64,000 bases of DNA from an uncultured Clostridium sp. (GCA_945915475.1 CAMEFI010000006.1:42757-106756), one strand, 5' to 3'; positions 1 through 7,895 are shown, counted from the first letter of the stretch. Notes: generated by a model from the sequence alone, not told the origin. Numbers and translations: made by a program.

Positions 1-133
1 TTACATTCTCGCTTTTTCCGAAATCTTTCTTACATGCATCCAATAACGATTTCTCAATTGCATCAATAATTACCTCTTTTGAAATTCCTTTCTCCTTCTC
101 AATCTGCTCTAATGCAAGCATTAATTCTGACAT
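1..133 (-). CDS. nusA: Transcription termination/antitermination factor NusA, N-terminal fragment (cut by window edge)
   Basis: Only the first 44 codons lie in the window; the rest continues beyond base 1. The translation begins MSELMLALEQIEKEKGIS and continues with a KEVIIDAIEKSL stretch, the usual start of NusA, an RNA polymerase-binding elongation factor that modulates pausing, termination and antitermination. The start ATG (131-133) has a GGAGGAG Shine-Dalgarno just upstream. It lies 23 bases after the rimP stop, giving the classic rimP-nusA pair, so it is very probably co-transcribed with rimP. Identification rests on the N-terminus plus this neighbourhood. Confidence 0.9.
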   Translation of the reverse strand, partial: MSELMLALEQIEKEKGISKEVIIDAIEKSLLDACKKDFGKSENV

Positions 134-156
134 TTTTCTGACTCCTCCTTTATTCT

Positions 157-630
157 TTAAAACTCAAATGCTAATCTGATCAATGCCAGGTTACTTCGAT
201 CAATGTCTATCTCTTCATCATTTTCCAAAATAACCTTTATTATCTTATCATCAAATTCTTTCAGTTCTGCTTCGAATTCTTTCACCTTAGTCTCAGCAAG
301 CGGCTTATATAACTTTATCTCCACCATCTTGCCAAGATTTCTTGCAAAATCCTTATCCTTCTTAAGCGGGCGTAATAATCCAGGCGAACTTACTTCCAAA
401 ATGTAAGCATCCTTAAATTCCTTTTCGTATGCATCCAGCTTTGGATTCAATTCCCGGCTTATCTCCACGCAATCATCAATTGTGATTCCGCCGGGCTTAT
501 CCGCATACACACGCAAATAGTATGTGGAACCCTCTTTCACATACTCCACATCCACCAGTTCAAATCCATGGCGTTCAATGATGGGAACAACAAGTTCTTC
601 ACAGGTAGATTCAATCTCCTTCTTAGTCAT
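157..630 (-). CDS. rimP: Ribosome maturation factor RimP
   Basis: This 157-residue protein has the normal RimP length and acts in the cytoplasm in late maturation of the 30S ribosomal subunit. Family features seen are the N-terminal GFELVDVEYVKEG strand region, the DCVEISRELNPKLD segment and the ILEVSSPGLLRPLKK motif joining the two domains. The C-terminal domain is SH3-like. The ATG at 628-630 has an AAAGGGG Shine-Dalgarno. Upstream is a 160-base gap after tsf that holds a hairpin (676-704); downstream is nusA. In Bacillus subtilis rimP also precedes nusA, but there it is separated from tsf by pyrH through polC, which are missing here. Confidence 0.95.
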   Translation of the reverse strand: MTKKEIESTCEELVVPIIERHGFELVDVEYVKEGSTYYLRVYADKPGGITIDDCVEISRELNPKLDAYEKEFKDAYILEVSSPGLLRPLKKDKDFARNLGKMVEIKLYKPLAETKVKEFEAELKEFDDKIIKVILENDEEIDIDRSNLALIRLAFEF

Positions 631-675
631 AAATGACCCCTTTCCATATGCAATTGTATAACATGCTACAACATA

Positions 676-704
676 AAGAGAGTGGACAATACGCCCACTC
701 TCTT
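676..704 (-). terminator. Hairpin between tsf and rimP, weak terminator or rimP leader stem
   Basis: A perfect 10-bp stem (arms 676-685 and 695-704) with a 9-base loop lies between tsf and rimP. The run of U after it on the minus strand is poor (only three in a row), so it is not a convincing terminator. A weak sigma-A-like promoter (ATGCAA at 751-756 and AGAATA at 728-733 on the plus strand, spacer 17) lies upstream of the hairpin, in which case it would be part of the rimP leader. Both readings are inference. Confidence 0.4.
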
Positions 705-792
705 ACTCGTTAATATGCTACTATATTAGAATACCACTACTTTCCGGAAAATGCAAGCATTTTCTTACAGAAAATCAACAGTATTCTTTCCA

Positions 793-1881
793 TTACATTC
801 CCATCTGAGCTGCAACTTCTGCTGCAAAATCCTCGTTCTTTTTCTCCATTCCTTCACCAACTTCGAAACGAACAAACTTAGCAATCTTAAGATCTTTGTT
901 AACAGACTCAAGATATTTAGCAACAGACTGCTTACCATCCTCAGCTTTCACATATGTCTGATCAAGAAGACTGATCTCTTTTACCTGCTTAGAAATACGT
1001 CCTTCTACAAGACCATTGAAAATCTTATTGCCAACAATAGCATCCTTATCAGCCATAGCCAGCTCTGCTAATGTGTTCTTAGCTTCTGTTGAAAGGAAGT
1101 TAGGCAAATAATTCATATTACTCTTCTTCTCTTCATAAATAGCGATGTCCTCATCACTCCACTTCTTATCATTTACAGCCTTGTCAAGCAATCCCTGTAA
1201 GATTGGCTTAGGAAGTGAAAATGGATCATTTAAAGCACTATCAATTGTAATCTCTTTTAATTTTGCCATTTCATCTGCAGAGATATCAGCTCTACAAATG
1301 TATTGTGGATTCATAGCAGCAATCTGCATAGCAACATTAGCAAGTGCCTCCTTTACAGAATCATCTGCAGCACCCTCACCAGATACTAATACACCAATAC
1401 GTCCACCACCGTGTAAATAAGATACTACACAATCACCAGTTACCTTCTCAAATCTACGGAATGATAATTTCTCGCCGATTGTAGCTGTCTTCTCAACAAG
1501 GGCATCCTTTAAACCATTCTCTTCTAATAATGCTGCAACATCCTCACCATTCTTTCCACCATTTAATGATGAAACAAGTGCCTGATCAGCAATCTGCTGA
1601 ACAAATGACTGGAACACTTCATTCTTGGCAACGAAATCAGTCTCAGAGTTCACTTCAACAACAACTCCAGTCTTTGCATCTGCAGCAATAGCAGCTCTTG
1701 CAATACCTTCTGCTGCAATTCTGCTTGCTTTCTTCTCAGCCTTAGCTGCACCACTCTTACGAAGTGCTTCTACCGCAGCATCCATATTACCATCACACTC
1801 TGTAAGTGCTTTCTTACAATCCATCATACCAGCTCCTGTTAACTCACGGAGCTCTTTTACCATACTTGCTGTAATAGCCAT
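793..1881 (-). CDS. tsf: Elongation factor Ts with an unusual internal insertion
   Basis: EF-Ts is the guanine-nucleotide exchange factor that recycles EF-Tu-GDP in translation. Seen here: the N-terminal UBA-like domain (VKELRELTGAGMMDCKKAL), the EF-Tu-contacting TDFV motif at residues 81-84, and the C-terminal FVRFEVGEGMEKK motif. I place the start at MAITAS (ATG ending at 1881, GGAGGAATTAG Shine-Dalgarno) rather than an in-frame codon 15 bases upstream. The protein is 362 residues against about 280-300 for E. coli and B. subtilis. The excess is mostly one block at about residues 217-283, between the SADEM helix and the EGRISKQVKEISLLDQ segment. It follows rpsB across an intergenic stretch containing a terminator-like hairpin. 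Confidence 0.97.
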   Translation of the reverse strand: MAITASMVKELRELTGAGMMDCKKALTECDGNMDAAVEALRKSGAAKAEKKASRIAAEGIARAAIAADAKTGVVVEVNSETDFVAKNEVFQSFVQQIADQALVSSLNGGKNGEDVAALLEENGLKDALVEKTATIGEKLSFRRFEKVTGDCVVSYLHGGGRIGVLVSGEGAADDSVKEALANVAMQIAAMNPQYICRADISADEMAKLKEITIDSALNDPFSLPKPILQGLLDKAVNDKKWSDEDIAIYEEKKSNMNYLPNFLSTEAKNTLAELAMADKDAIVGNKIFNGLVEGRISKQVKEISLLDQTYVKAEDGKQSVAKYLESVNKDLKIAKFVRFEVGEGMEKKNEDFAAEVAAQMGM

Positions 1882-1910
1882 CTCTAATTCCTCCATATAT
1901 CACTTTTCTT

Positions 1911-1962
1911 AAAAATAGCTGTCGCACTTAGATAATATCACGATAGGTTCCGTACGACAGCT
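1911..1962 (-). terminator. Attenuator-like hairpin between rpsB and tsf
   Basis: On the minus strand an 8-bp stem (AGCTGTCG at 1955-1962 pairing with CGACAGCT at 1917-1924) with a 30-base loop is followed by A and then five T (1911-1915). This has the form of an intrinsic terminator, but it sits only about 17 bases before the tsf Shine-Dalgarno. It is most simply read as a partial terminator or processing site that sets the S2:EF-Ts ratio; the functional reading is inference. Confidence 0.55.
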
Positions 1963-1989
1963 TTGCATTTCTTATTCAATCAAATTAGA

Positions 1990-2721
1990 TTATTCCTCAG
2001 CAGCAACCTCTTCTGCCACTTCCTCTGTCTCAGCATCCACACCCTGATTAGCCTCAATAACAGCATCTGCCATCTTAGCAACGATTAATTTAACAGCACG
2101 GATTGCATCATCATTACCAGGAATTACATAATCCAACTCTTCCGGATCACAGTTTGTATCTGCAATGCCAACCAAAGGAATACCTAATGAATGAGCTTCC
2201 TGAATACAGATTCTTTCCTTGCGTGGATCAACAACAAAGATCATATCCGGAGCTCCGCCCATTTCCTTAATACCACCTAAATTCTTCTGAAGCTTATCCA
2301 TCTCTTTCTTGATGTTGATAACTTCTTTCTTAGGAAGTACATCAAAGGTTCCATCTTCTTCCATCTTCTCATACTTCTTCAAGGTAGCGATACGAGTCTC
2401 GATTGTTCTCCAGTTCGTAAGCATACCACCTAACCATCTCTCATTAACATAGTACATACCACATCTCTCTGCCTCTGTCTTAACAGAATCCTGAGCCTGC
2501 TTCTTCGTACCTACAAATAAAATCTTGCCACCCTCTGCAGCACATTTCTTAATTGCCTCGTAAGCTTCATCTACCTTGCCAACTGACTTCTGTAAGTCGA
2601 TGATGTAGATACCATTACGCTCAGTATAAATGTACTCAGCCATCTTAGGGTTCCATCTTCTTGTCTGGTGTCCGAAATGTACACCTGCTTCCAATAACTG
2701 TTTCATTGAAATAACGCTCAT
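1990..2721 (-). CDS. rpsB: 30S ribosomal protein S2
   Basis: Ribosomal protein S2 binds late to the 30S body and helps recruit S1-like factors. The 243-residue product shows the family signature [18 protein letters not shown] at its start, a [12 protein letters not shown] region, and the [17 protein letters not shown] and [15 protein letters not shown] motifs, and it ends in an acidic tail. The start is the ATG ending at 2721, which has an AGGAGG Shine-Dalgarno; an in-frame upstream extension beginning MEDKPGG encodes the leader and is rejected. It has its own promoter (2853-2881) and a structured leader, and is followed by tsf as in most bacteria. Confidence 0.97.
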   Translation of the reverse strand: MSVISMKQLLEAGVHFGHQTRRWNPKMAEYIYTERNGIYIIDLQKSVGKVDEAYEAIKKCAAEGGKILFVGTKKQAQDSVKTEAERCGMYYVNERWLGGMLTNWRTIETRIATLKKYEKMEEDGTFDVLPKKEVINIKKEMDKLQKNLGGIKEMGGAPDMIFVVDPRKERICIQEAHSLGIPLVGIADTNCDPEELDYVIPGNDDAIRAVKLIVAKMADAVIEANQGVDAETEEVAEEVAAEE

Positions 2722-2768
2722 AATAATACCTCCTGGTTTGTCTTCCAACGACTTCCCATACCCGGAAA

Positions 2769-2804
2769 CAGATCTATAACACGCGTCCTTTGATTATAAA
2801 TCTG
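2769..2804 (-). ncRNA. Structured 5' leader hairpin of rpsB mRNA
   Basis: In the roughly 125-base leader between the rpsB promoter and its start codon, arms 2795-2804 and 2769-2778 pair over 10 positions (9 Watson-Crick plus one G-U) around a 16-base loop containing AGGACGCG. S2 is known to autoregulate rpsB-tsf through an mRNA leader in enterobacteria; that a similar feedback operates here is inference. No Rfam family is claimed. Confidence 0.4.
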
Positions 2805-2852
2805 CACCAATCCGAATCATCCACCGTTGTGTTTTATTTTTTACCGAGTGGT

Positions 2853-2881
2853 ATTATAGCATAGGAACGCTAATACCACAA
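2853..2881 (-). promoter_or_regulatory. Sigma-A promoter of rpsB-tsf
   Basis: Reading the minus strand, TTGTGG (-35, 2876-2881) is followed by a 17-base spacer and a perfect TATAAT (-10, 2853-2858). Transcription would start near 2846, giving a leader of about 125 bases. It lies 41 bases past the stop codon of the last flagellar-array gene, so ribosomal gene expression does not depend on the flagellar operon. Confidence 0.8.
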
Positions 2882-2921
2882 GGATTTTTTTCATTTTTTG
2901 ATATTCTTAACACCATTTTAT

Positions 2922-3437
2922 TTACATAGGATCTGAAATCGCCTCAGCAATCGTATGAAAGTCCATCCCTTTTGTAAGAGCATGTGTCCCCACACGAATC
3001 CGTGATGCATAACCGTTCTCAATCAAATAATCATCAAACTCAGCAGCATCCGCAACCATTCCCAGCTCCTGCAATTGCTGCGCAACTGCATAGGAATTGG
3101 TTCCCTTTTCCACCGTTACGGAAACACTTTCTGCAACTGTCATATTTTCTGTGGTTACAGCCTCTGTTGTTGCTTCTGCCGTAGAAACGGTTGCCTCCTC
3201 CGATGAAGCTTCTGTATCCGATACGTTTTTATCCATATGGTTTTCTATATCTGTATTTGATTCCAGCAAATCTTTAATCGAGGTATCCGGTTCTACCATT
3301 CCCAATTCCTTGGCACGCTCCATAACTTGTTGATCTGTCATTTTTGTTGTGCCCATCTGTCTATATGCCACAAAAAAAATAATAGATGCAAATACAATAC
3401 CAACACCCAGTCCTCTTAAAAAATACTTGAATTTCAT
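2922..3437 (-). CDS. Small membrane-anchored protein with a YceG/MltG-like (LysM-like) domain
   Basis: This 171-residue protein has one N-terminal membrane helix (about residues 8-25), a Ser/Thr/Glu-rich extracytoplasmic linker (about 65-105) and a C-terminal domain of about 60 residues. In that domain the pattern KGTNSYAVAQQLQELGMV ... RVGTHALTKGMDFHTIAEAI resembles the LysM-like N-terminal subdomain of endolytic transglycosylase MltG/YceG. The catalytic domain of MltG is absent, so enzymatic activity is unlikely; peptidoglycan binding near the flagellum is only a guess. It is the last gene of the flagellar array, overlapping the preceding gene by ATGA, so translation is probably coupled. 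Confidence 0.7.
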   Translation of the reverse strand: MKFKYFLRGLGVGIVFASIIFFVAYRQMGTTKMTDQQVMERAKELGMVEPDTSIKDLLESNTDIENHMDKNVSDTEASSEEATVSTAEATTEAVTTENMTVAESVSVTVEKGTNSYAVAQQLQELGMVADAAEFDDYLIENGYASRIRVGTHALTKGMDFHTIAEAISDPM

Positions 3438-4291
3438 GACATTTCTCCTTGATACAAATCAATTACCAGCTTCACTTCACCTATGCCAAGACCCAACTGC
3501 TTTGCAATATCTACTATACTGTTACCATTTCGGTGCATTTCCAGGATAATATCATTTGAGTTTGCATTCTCCTCAAACTCTTCATCCAATACATTTTCCA
3601 GATCCGGATTTGATTCTGCCATCTCATCAAATACATCCTTCTCATCCATATCAGAGATAACAAGACTATCCCCAGGAATGTTCTCCTGCTGTTTTGCAGT
3701 CACATTGTGGGATGCTACCTGTTCCAATCCTGTATTATTATGTGTATTCTCCTGTGTTTCAGAAAGTATATCCGTATTCCTTGCAACAGATACGGTTGAT
3801 TGTGTTTGCTCACTCTCCGCCTGCGGAGATGTTCTTTTAATAGATGGCATGATCTGTTCAACTGTAATACGTTTCGTCAGTAATTCTGAGATTTGCTTTT
3901 TCATATCATCTACTTCTCTTACCGTATTCATAATTTCTTTTTGCTTATCATCCAACATACTGTATAGGAACATTACCTCTTTATGATTTTTCTCAATCTG
4001 GTCGCATACAGCAACTGCATAATCGCCAAGCGCCATTGTCTTTTCATTAGCCATGGATGAAAGCGACTCATTTGTTTCATACAATATATCTTTTGCCTGT
4101 TTTGCAATCACATCTTCAATTTTTCTTTTGATAATATTAAGCTCTCTTTCCGAAAATTCATAATCATCATTCACAGTTAACAGATCAATATTAAAATCGG
4201 ATTCTTTTTTCGTAAATTTTTCCGAAATAAAGAAACTTGCAAAGATAAATATGATTCCAATAATAATCATTATAATAATTGAAAGTGTCAT
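3434..4291 (-). CDS. DUF6115/SwrB-like membrane-anchored flagellar protein
   Basis: This 285-residue protein has an N-terminal transmembrane helix (TLSIIIMIIIGIIFIFASFF), a long helical, probably coiled-coil cytoplasmic part, a low-complexity acidic/polar region, and a C-terminal HTH-like end (HRNGNSIVDIAKQLGLGIGE). The architecture and the position between the motility sigma factor and rpsB match SwrB of Bacillus subtilis, which promotes flagellar switch/export assembly. The SwrB/DUF6115 assignment is from pattern and position, not a search. I start at the ATG ending 4291, which has a GGAG site 6 bases upstream, instead of a longer in-frame form. It overlaps the next gene by 4 bases. Confidence 0.65.
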   Translation of the reverse strand: MTLSIIIMIIIGIIFIFASFFISEKFTKKESDFNIDLLTVNDDYEFSERELNIIKRKIEDVIAKQAKDILYETNESLSSMANEKTMALGDYAVAVCDQIEKNHKEVMFLYSMLDDKQKEIMNTVREVDDMKKQISELLTKRITVEQIMPSIKRTSPQAESEQTQSTVSVARNTDILSETQENTHNNTGLEQVASHNVTAKQQENIPGDSLVISDMDEKDVFDEMAESNPDLENVLDEEFEENANSNDIILEMHRNGNSIVDIAKQLGLGIGEVKLVIDLYQGEMS

Positions 4292-4304
4292 AGTATACTC
4301 CTGC

Positions 4305-4643
4305 CTATATCTGTATATTAATTCTCGGTGATAATTTTTCATTCACCTCATCTGTTTCCCTATCATTCTTATTCTCTTCCTCATCCTTTGCATTCTTCTG
4401 CCGCCGTTTTCTTCTGGAATCCTGATAAGTTCCATTTCCTTCTTCCTTTGCATCATATTGATATTCTGCAAACTGATTGGCATCCTTTTTTATAACGGTT
4501 TCACTGTTATGCTGCACTTCCTTTTGCACCTCATTGGCTGCAAAATGATTTTCATTCACAATCTGACGATTTTCAAAATGTTTTTCCGAACCTACAGATT
4601 CCGTTCTTGGTAATAGCATCTGCATTTCAATGGGACGTATCAT
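4305..4643 (-). CDS. Conserved-position small hydrophilic protein of the flagellar array (unknown function)
   Basis: I do not recognise a domain in this 112-residue protein. It has no membrane helix or signal peptide. After a short start (MIRPIEMQMLLPRTESVG) it is strongly hydrophilic, with a basic patch SRRKRRQKNAK followed by an acidic Glu/Asp/Asn tract, and is likely helical or disordered. It sits 12 bases downstream of fapA and 13 upstream of the SwrB-like gene, in a tight operon, so a role in flagellar assembly or its regulation is inferred from context only. The start ATG has an AGGAGGG Shine-Dalgarno. Confidence 0.7.
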   Translation of the reverse strand: MIRPIEMQMLLPRTESVGSEKHFENRQIVNENHFAANEVQKEVQHNSETVIKKDANQFAEYQYDAKEEGNGTYQDSRRKRRQKNAKDEEENKNDRETDEVNEKLSPRINIQI

Positions 4644-4655
4644 AACTAAACCCTC

Positions 4656-6257
4656 CTATATGGATGAACTTACAACATCTGCACCATCTAAACGGAACTG
4701 ACATCTACTTAGAATATCTTTCACAGGATATATCCGGTTTGCTATATGAATGGTAACTCCCGGATAAACCGTATAATTTACTACAACACGACCACCCTTT
4801 TTCTCTTCAATGGTCTGTTTTAATTGCATATATTCTGCAGATTCAGACTCTAATTCTGCATTCAATTGTTTGAAGCGCTCAGCCGCTTGTTTTGCAGTTA
4901 CAAGCTGATTTGGCAGCAATTTGACACCCTCCGCCATTTTCTTGCGAAGAGTTTCTAAAATTTGCTTATTTTCAATTAATTCATCCTGCTTTGTCTTGAT
5001 AGAAACGCTCAGATCTTTAAAGCGATCTAGAATCTCCGGTTCTACACCTACTTTAATATTGGTAGCCGTATTCATCTTATTGCCAAACACACTGGCTTCT
5101 ATACGTTGTCCTGCTGATACATTTCCACCAATCACAAATCCTTTTCTTCCACTCACGACAACGGTTTCACCGGCATCTACATCCGAATGGAGACAGGAAC
5201 CGATATTAACCGTTCTTCCCGCTTTCGCTTTACAACTTTCTAAAAACTTGGCAACAATATCATTTCCCGCCTGTAACAAACAACGGTTCATCCCCTGCAC
5301 GCCTCGTTTTAACACAATATTGCCGCCAGCAATCAATGTGGCTCCCTCTACAACACCATCCACTTCAATATCACCGGATGCTTCCACTGTAAAACCGGCG
5401 CAGACATTGCCAGGTATTACAATATTGCCATTATAATGTAAATCTCCCGTAGATGGATCCACATTGGCAGCAACCCGGTAGGTATTGGATACAAACACGG
5501 TATCACCTTCTAGTTTGACATCTCCATCAACCAGAGAATATATCTTCAGACGATCTTCTGATGCTTCAATATTCTTTCCAAACTTAAGAACACCTTTTCG
5601 AATCTTGGCTGGTATAATCACATTTCCAAAAATATCTTTTCCCGGTGTTCCTTCTTTTTCAGGAGTCAGTTCTGCAAGTAAATCTCCCTCTTTAACAGAA
5701 GTAAATAAATTCAATTCATGAAAATCAACACTTCCGTCCTCTAACAGTTTTGGCCTTGCTGTAGGCTCTGTATTAAACATATAGCGGATTTTTGCATCTG
5801 TTCCCTGAATAACGGCGGTTCCCTTTGCAATAGGAATATCCCTGCAATATTGCGGACCGGCAACAAACGCTCTGATCATCTTTGTCGAAATCCCTTCGGT
5901 GATCTTATTCGCTTTTAATTCATTCTCAATATCTTTTTCCGTCATGCGCTTTCCATTCTCGGAAGGAGGATAAAAACGCATAATGGCAAGCATCCTGTCG
6001 TCAGAAACCCTTATATCTGCCATCTCATTTACTTCTGAAACAGTCATTTGTGATACAAAGATTTCTTTCACATCCTGTGCTTTCGATACTTCTTGTGTAA
6101 GCTTAGGAACGTCAACATCAGTAATGCCGCATTTTTGTAAATATTTAACAAGTTCTACCATTACAATGGGTTTACCATTTTCCTGCGGGGGGAAAATGCG
6201 TACAAATACACCATTTGCTCGAATCACTAACTGAAAATAAGCATTCGAATATCTCAT
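4656..6257 (-). CDS. fapA: FapA family protein (DUF342, flagellar assembly protein A)
   Basis: This 533-residue protein is a FapA/DUF342 family member. N-terminal residues 1-90 form a small alpha/beta region; the central part (about 130-400) has the repeated Gly/Val-rich beta-helix pattern typical of DUF342, for example DLHYNGNIVIPGNVCAGFTV and EVDGVVEGATLIAGGNIV. About 410-490 is a coiled coil, followed by a short C-terminal beta region. Family members are cytoplasmic proteins often linked to flagella or polar localisation; the biochemical role is unclear. It lies directly after fliA (22-base gap), so it is part of the late flagellar-array genes. In B. subtilis this position goes straight from sigD to swrB. 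Confidence 0.85.
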   Translation of the reverse strand: MRYSNAYFQLVIRANGVFVRIFPPQENGKPIVMVELVKYLQKCGITDVDVPKLTQEVSKAQDVKEIFVSQMTVSEVNEMADIRVSDDRMLAIMRFYPPSENGKRMTEKDIENELKANKITEGISTKMIRAFVAGPQYCRDIPIAKGTAVIQGTDAKIRYMFNTEPTARPKLLEDGSVDFHELNLFTSVKEGDLLAELTPEKEGTPGKDIFGNVIIPAKIRKGVLKFGKNIEASEDRLKIYSLVDGDVKLEGDTVFVSNTYRVAANVDPSTGDLHYNGNIVIPGNVCAGFTVEASGDIEVDGVVEGATLIAGGNIVLKRGVQGMNRCLLQAGNDIVAKFLESCKAKAGRTVNIGSCLHSDVDAGETVVVSGRKGFVIGGNVSAGQRIEASVFGNKMNTATNIKVGVEPEILDRFKDLSVSIKTKQDELIENKQILETLRKKMAEGVKLLPNQLVTAKQAAERFKQLNAELESESAEYMQLKQTIEEKKGGRVVVNYTVYPGVTIHIANRIYPVKDILSRCQFRLDGADVVSSSI

Positions 6258-6279
6258 ATGACGCCCTCCTTATTCTGTG

Positions 6280-7053
6280 TTATCCCATTAATATCTCAAA
6301 ATACTTGCCTAAATGTTTCTTCATCTTTTCAAGCGCCTTTGAATGTAATTGAGAAATACGCGACTCCGAAACTTCTAACACCTTCGCCACCTCTTTTAAA
6401 GTAAGATCTTCGTAATAATATAATAACACAACTTTGCGTTCCTTCTCCGTCAATAATTCCAATGCATCCATAAGCATTTTTTTAACCTCTTCACGGTTAA
6501 CAGCCTCTTCCGGCTCAATATATGTTGTATTACGAAATTCTCTTACACCGTTATCATTTCCCTGTTCCATAAACTCATCTAAGGATGCAACATTCGAAAT
6601 ATTCGTAAGGCTCTCCCAACTACGATATTCATCTAAGCTGATTCCAAGTTCCTGTGCAATATCCTTATCTTTTACATTTGCACCCTTTTCTTTTTCAAGT
6701 TTTGCAATCACGCTTTCCATCTGTTTCTGTTTCTGTCTGACAGAACGGGGAATCCAGTCCATCTTTCGGATCTGATCCAATATGGAGCCTCGTATACGCA
6801 GACTCGCATACGTTTCAAATTTGATACCTTTCCCATAATCAAACTTATCAATAGCATCAATGAGTCCAAAAATTCCATAACTAACTAAATCATCATATTC
6901 AACTGTATATCCTAAATACATATTCAAACGACCGGCAACCAGCTTCACCAAAGGAACATATTCCACAATAATCTGTTCTCTCAGTTTCTCTGACTTTGTC
7001 TTTATGTATTCTTCCCACAACTTATTTCTTTTGGTCTCATCCATCGTAAACAC
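6280..7053 (-). CDS. fliA: Flagellar RNA polymerase sigma factor (sigma-28/FliA, SigD type)
   Basis: This sigma-70-family factor directs transcription of late flagellar and chemotaxis genes. Region 2 is clear (VEYDDLVSYGIFGLIDAIDK and KFETYASLRIRGSILDQIRK, then WIPRSVRQK), region 3 follows, and region 4 ends in a helix-turn-helix (LTLKEVAKVLEVSESRISQ). The length of about 255 residues is normal. Two starts are possible: GTG ending at 7053 with GGAG 7 bases upstream (used here) or ATG ending at 7044 with GGGG 8 bases upstream. No FlgM anti-sigma gene is in the window. It follows the che genes as sigD does in B. subtilis. Confidence 0.95.
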   Translation of the reverse strand: MFTMDETKRNKLWEEYIKTKSEKLREQIIVEYVPLVKLVAGRLNMYLGYTVEYDDLVSYGIFGLIDAIDKFDYGKGIKFETYASLRIRGSILDQIRKMDWIPRSVRQKQKQMESVIAKLEKEKGANVKDKDIAQELGISLDEYRSWESLTNISNVASLDEFMEQGNDNGVREFRNTTYIEPEEAVNREEVKKMLMDALELLTEKERKVVLLYYYEDLTLKEVAKVLEVSESRISQLHSKALEKMKKHLGKYFEILMG

Positions 7054-7092
7054 CCCAGTACTCCATGATACCAGTTATCTAACTACAACTGA

Positions 7093-7395
7093 TTATATCT
7101 CTTCTTCATCCTCGTCAAAACCCACCGACTCTGTTATCTTACCTTCATTCTCACCATCAGCGTCCGCAACCACATCATCTGTCGTTGCTGCTGAAGCTGA
7201 AACATCCTTCTCAGCCTGTTCCATACCCTTTTGTAATATCTCTATAACAAGTGTACCAATCACATAGAATATCAGGATTGTGATCAGAACAATAAATAGC
7301 GAAAGTGTTATTTGTCTTTTCAAACAAATATTAATGATTAAAGCAATTAATCCTGCCAATAACACGATAAATGCTCTGACATACCGCAGTTTCAT
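7093..7395 (-). CDS. Small two-helix membrane protein between cheD and fliA (unknown function)
   Basis: This 100-residue protein has two predicted transmembrane helices (about residues 7-24 and 29-53) separated by a short positively charged loop (CLKRQ), then a cytoplasmic tail that is Ala/Ser-rich and ends in a very acidic run (FDEDEEEI). No domain is recognised. The ATG has a GGAG Shine-Dalgarno. Its place in a tight series (10 bases after cheD, 39 before the fliA start) suggests co-expression with the chemotaxis and sigma-factor genes; function is unknown. Confidence 0.75.
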   Translation of the reverse strand: MKLRYVRAFIVLLAGLIALIINICLKRQITLSLFIVLITILIFYVIGTLVIEILQKGMEQAEKDVSASAATTDDVVADADGENEGKITESVGFDEDEEEI

Positions 7396-7405
7396 ATTCC
7401 ATCTC

Positions 7406-7891
7406 CTATATTACCTTCTCGCCTTTTCCTGCACTTCGGATTGTTAACTTTTTCGTCACATTGTCAAACACAATCGTTCTACCGTAATCAGCACCTGTAT
7501 CCTCGGCGACGATGGGAATCTTTAATTCAGAAAGCACTTCCTTCACTGACTTCACATTACGTTCTCCAACACTTGCCAAATCTGTCTTGGATGAAAACTG
7601 GAACATTGCAGCTCCCCCAGCAATCTTAGCAGAAAGAAATGACTTTTTCACACCCTTTTCCTCTAATGCATGCAGCAGATCTTCAATCCCAGTGTCAGCA
7701 AATTTTGCACGATTTGCATTATTCTTAATTTCTTTACTTGACGGTAGCATTATATGAACCATACCGCAATATTCATCTTTCAGTGTATATAACACAATTC
7801 CAACACAAGAGCCTAACCCAATTGTTGTAATGGTGTCGGGATTCTTACATATCTTCCAATCAGCAATTCCAACTTTGATTATCTCTGCCAT
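7406..7891 (-). CDS. cheD: Chemoreceptor glutamine deamidase CheD
   Basis: CheD deamidates specific receptor glutamines and, in Bacillus-type systems, binds CheC and enhances its CheY-P phosphatase activity. Catalytic residues are visible: Cys in TTIGLGSCVGIVLY (about residue 29), His in CGMVHIMLP (about 46) and the following conserved AKIAGGAAMF segment. The 161-residue length is normal. It is 4 bases downstream of cheC, which fits a CheC-CheD regulatory pair. Confidence 0.96.
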   Translation of the reverse strand: MAEIIKVGIADWKICKNPDTITTIGLGSCVGIVLYTLKDEYCGMVHIMLPSSKEIKNNANRAKFADTGIEDLLHALEEKGVKKSFLSAKIAGGAAMFQFSSKTDLASVGERNVKSVKEVLSELKIPIVAEDTGADYGRTIVFDNVTKKLTIRSAGKGEKVI

Positions 7892-7895
7892 AACT

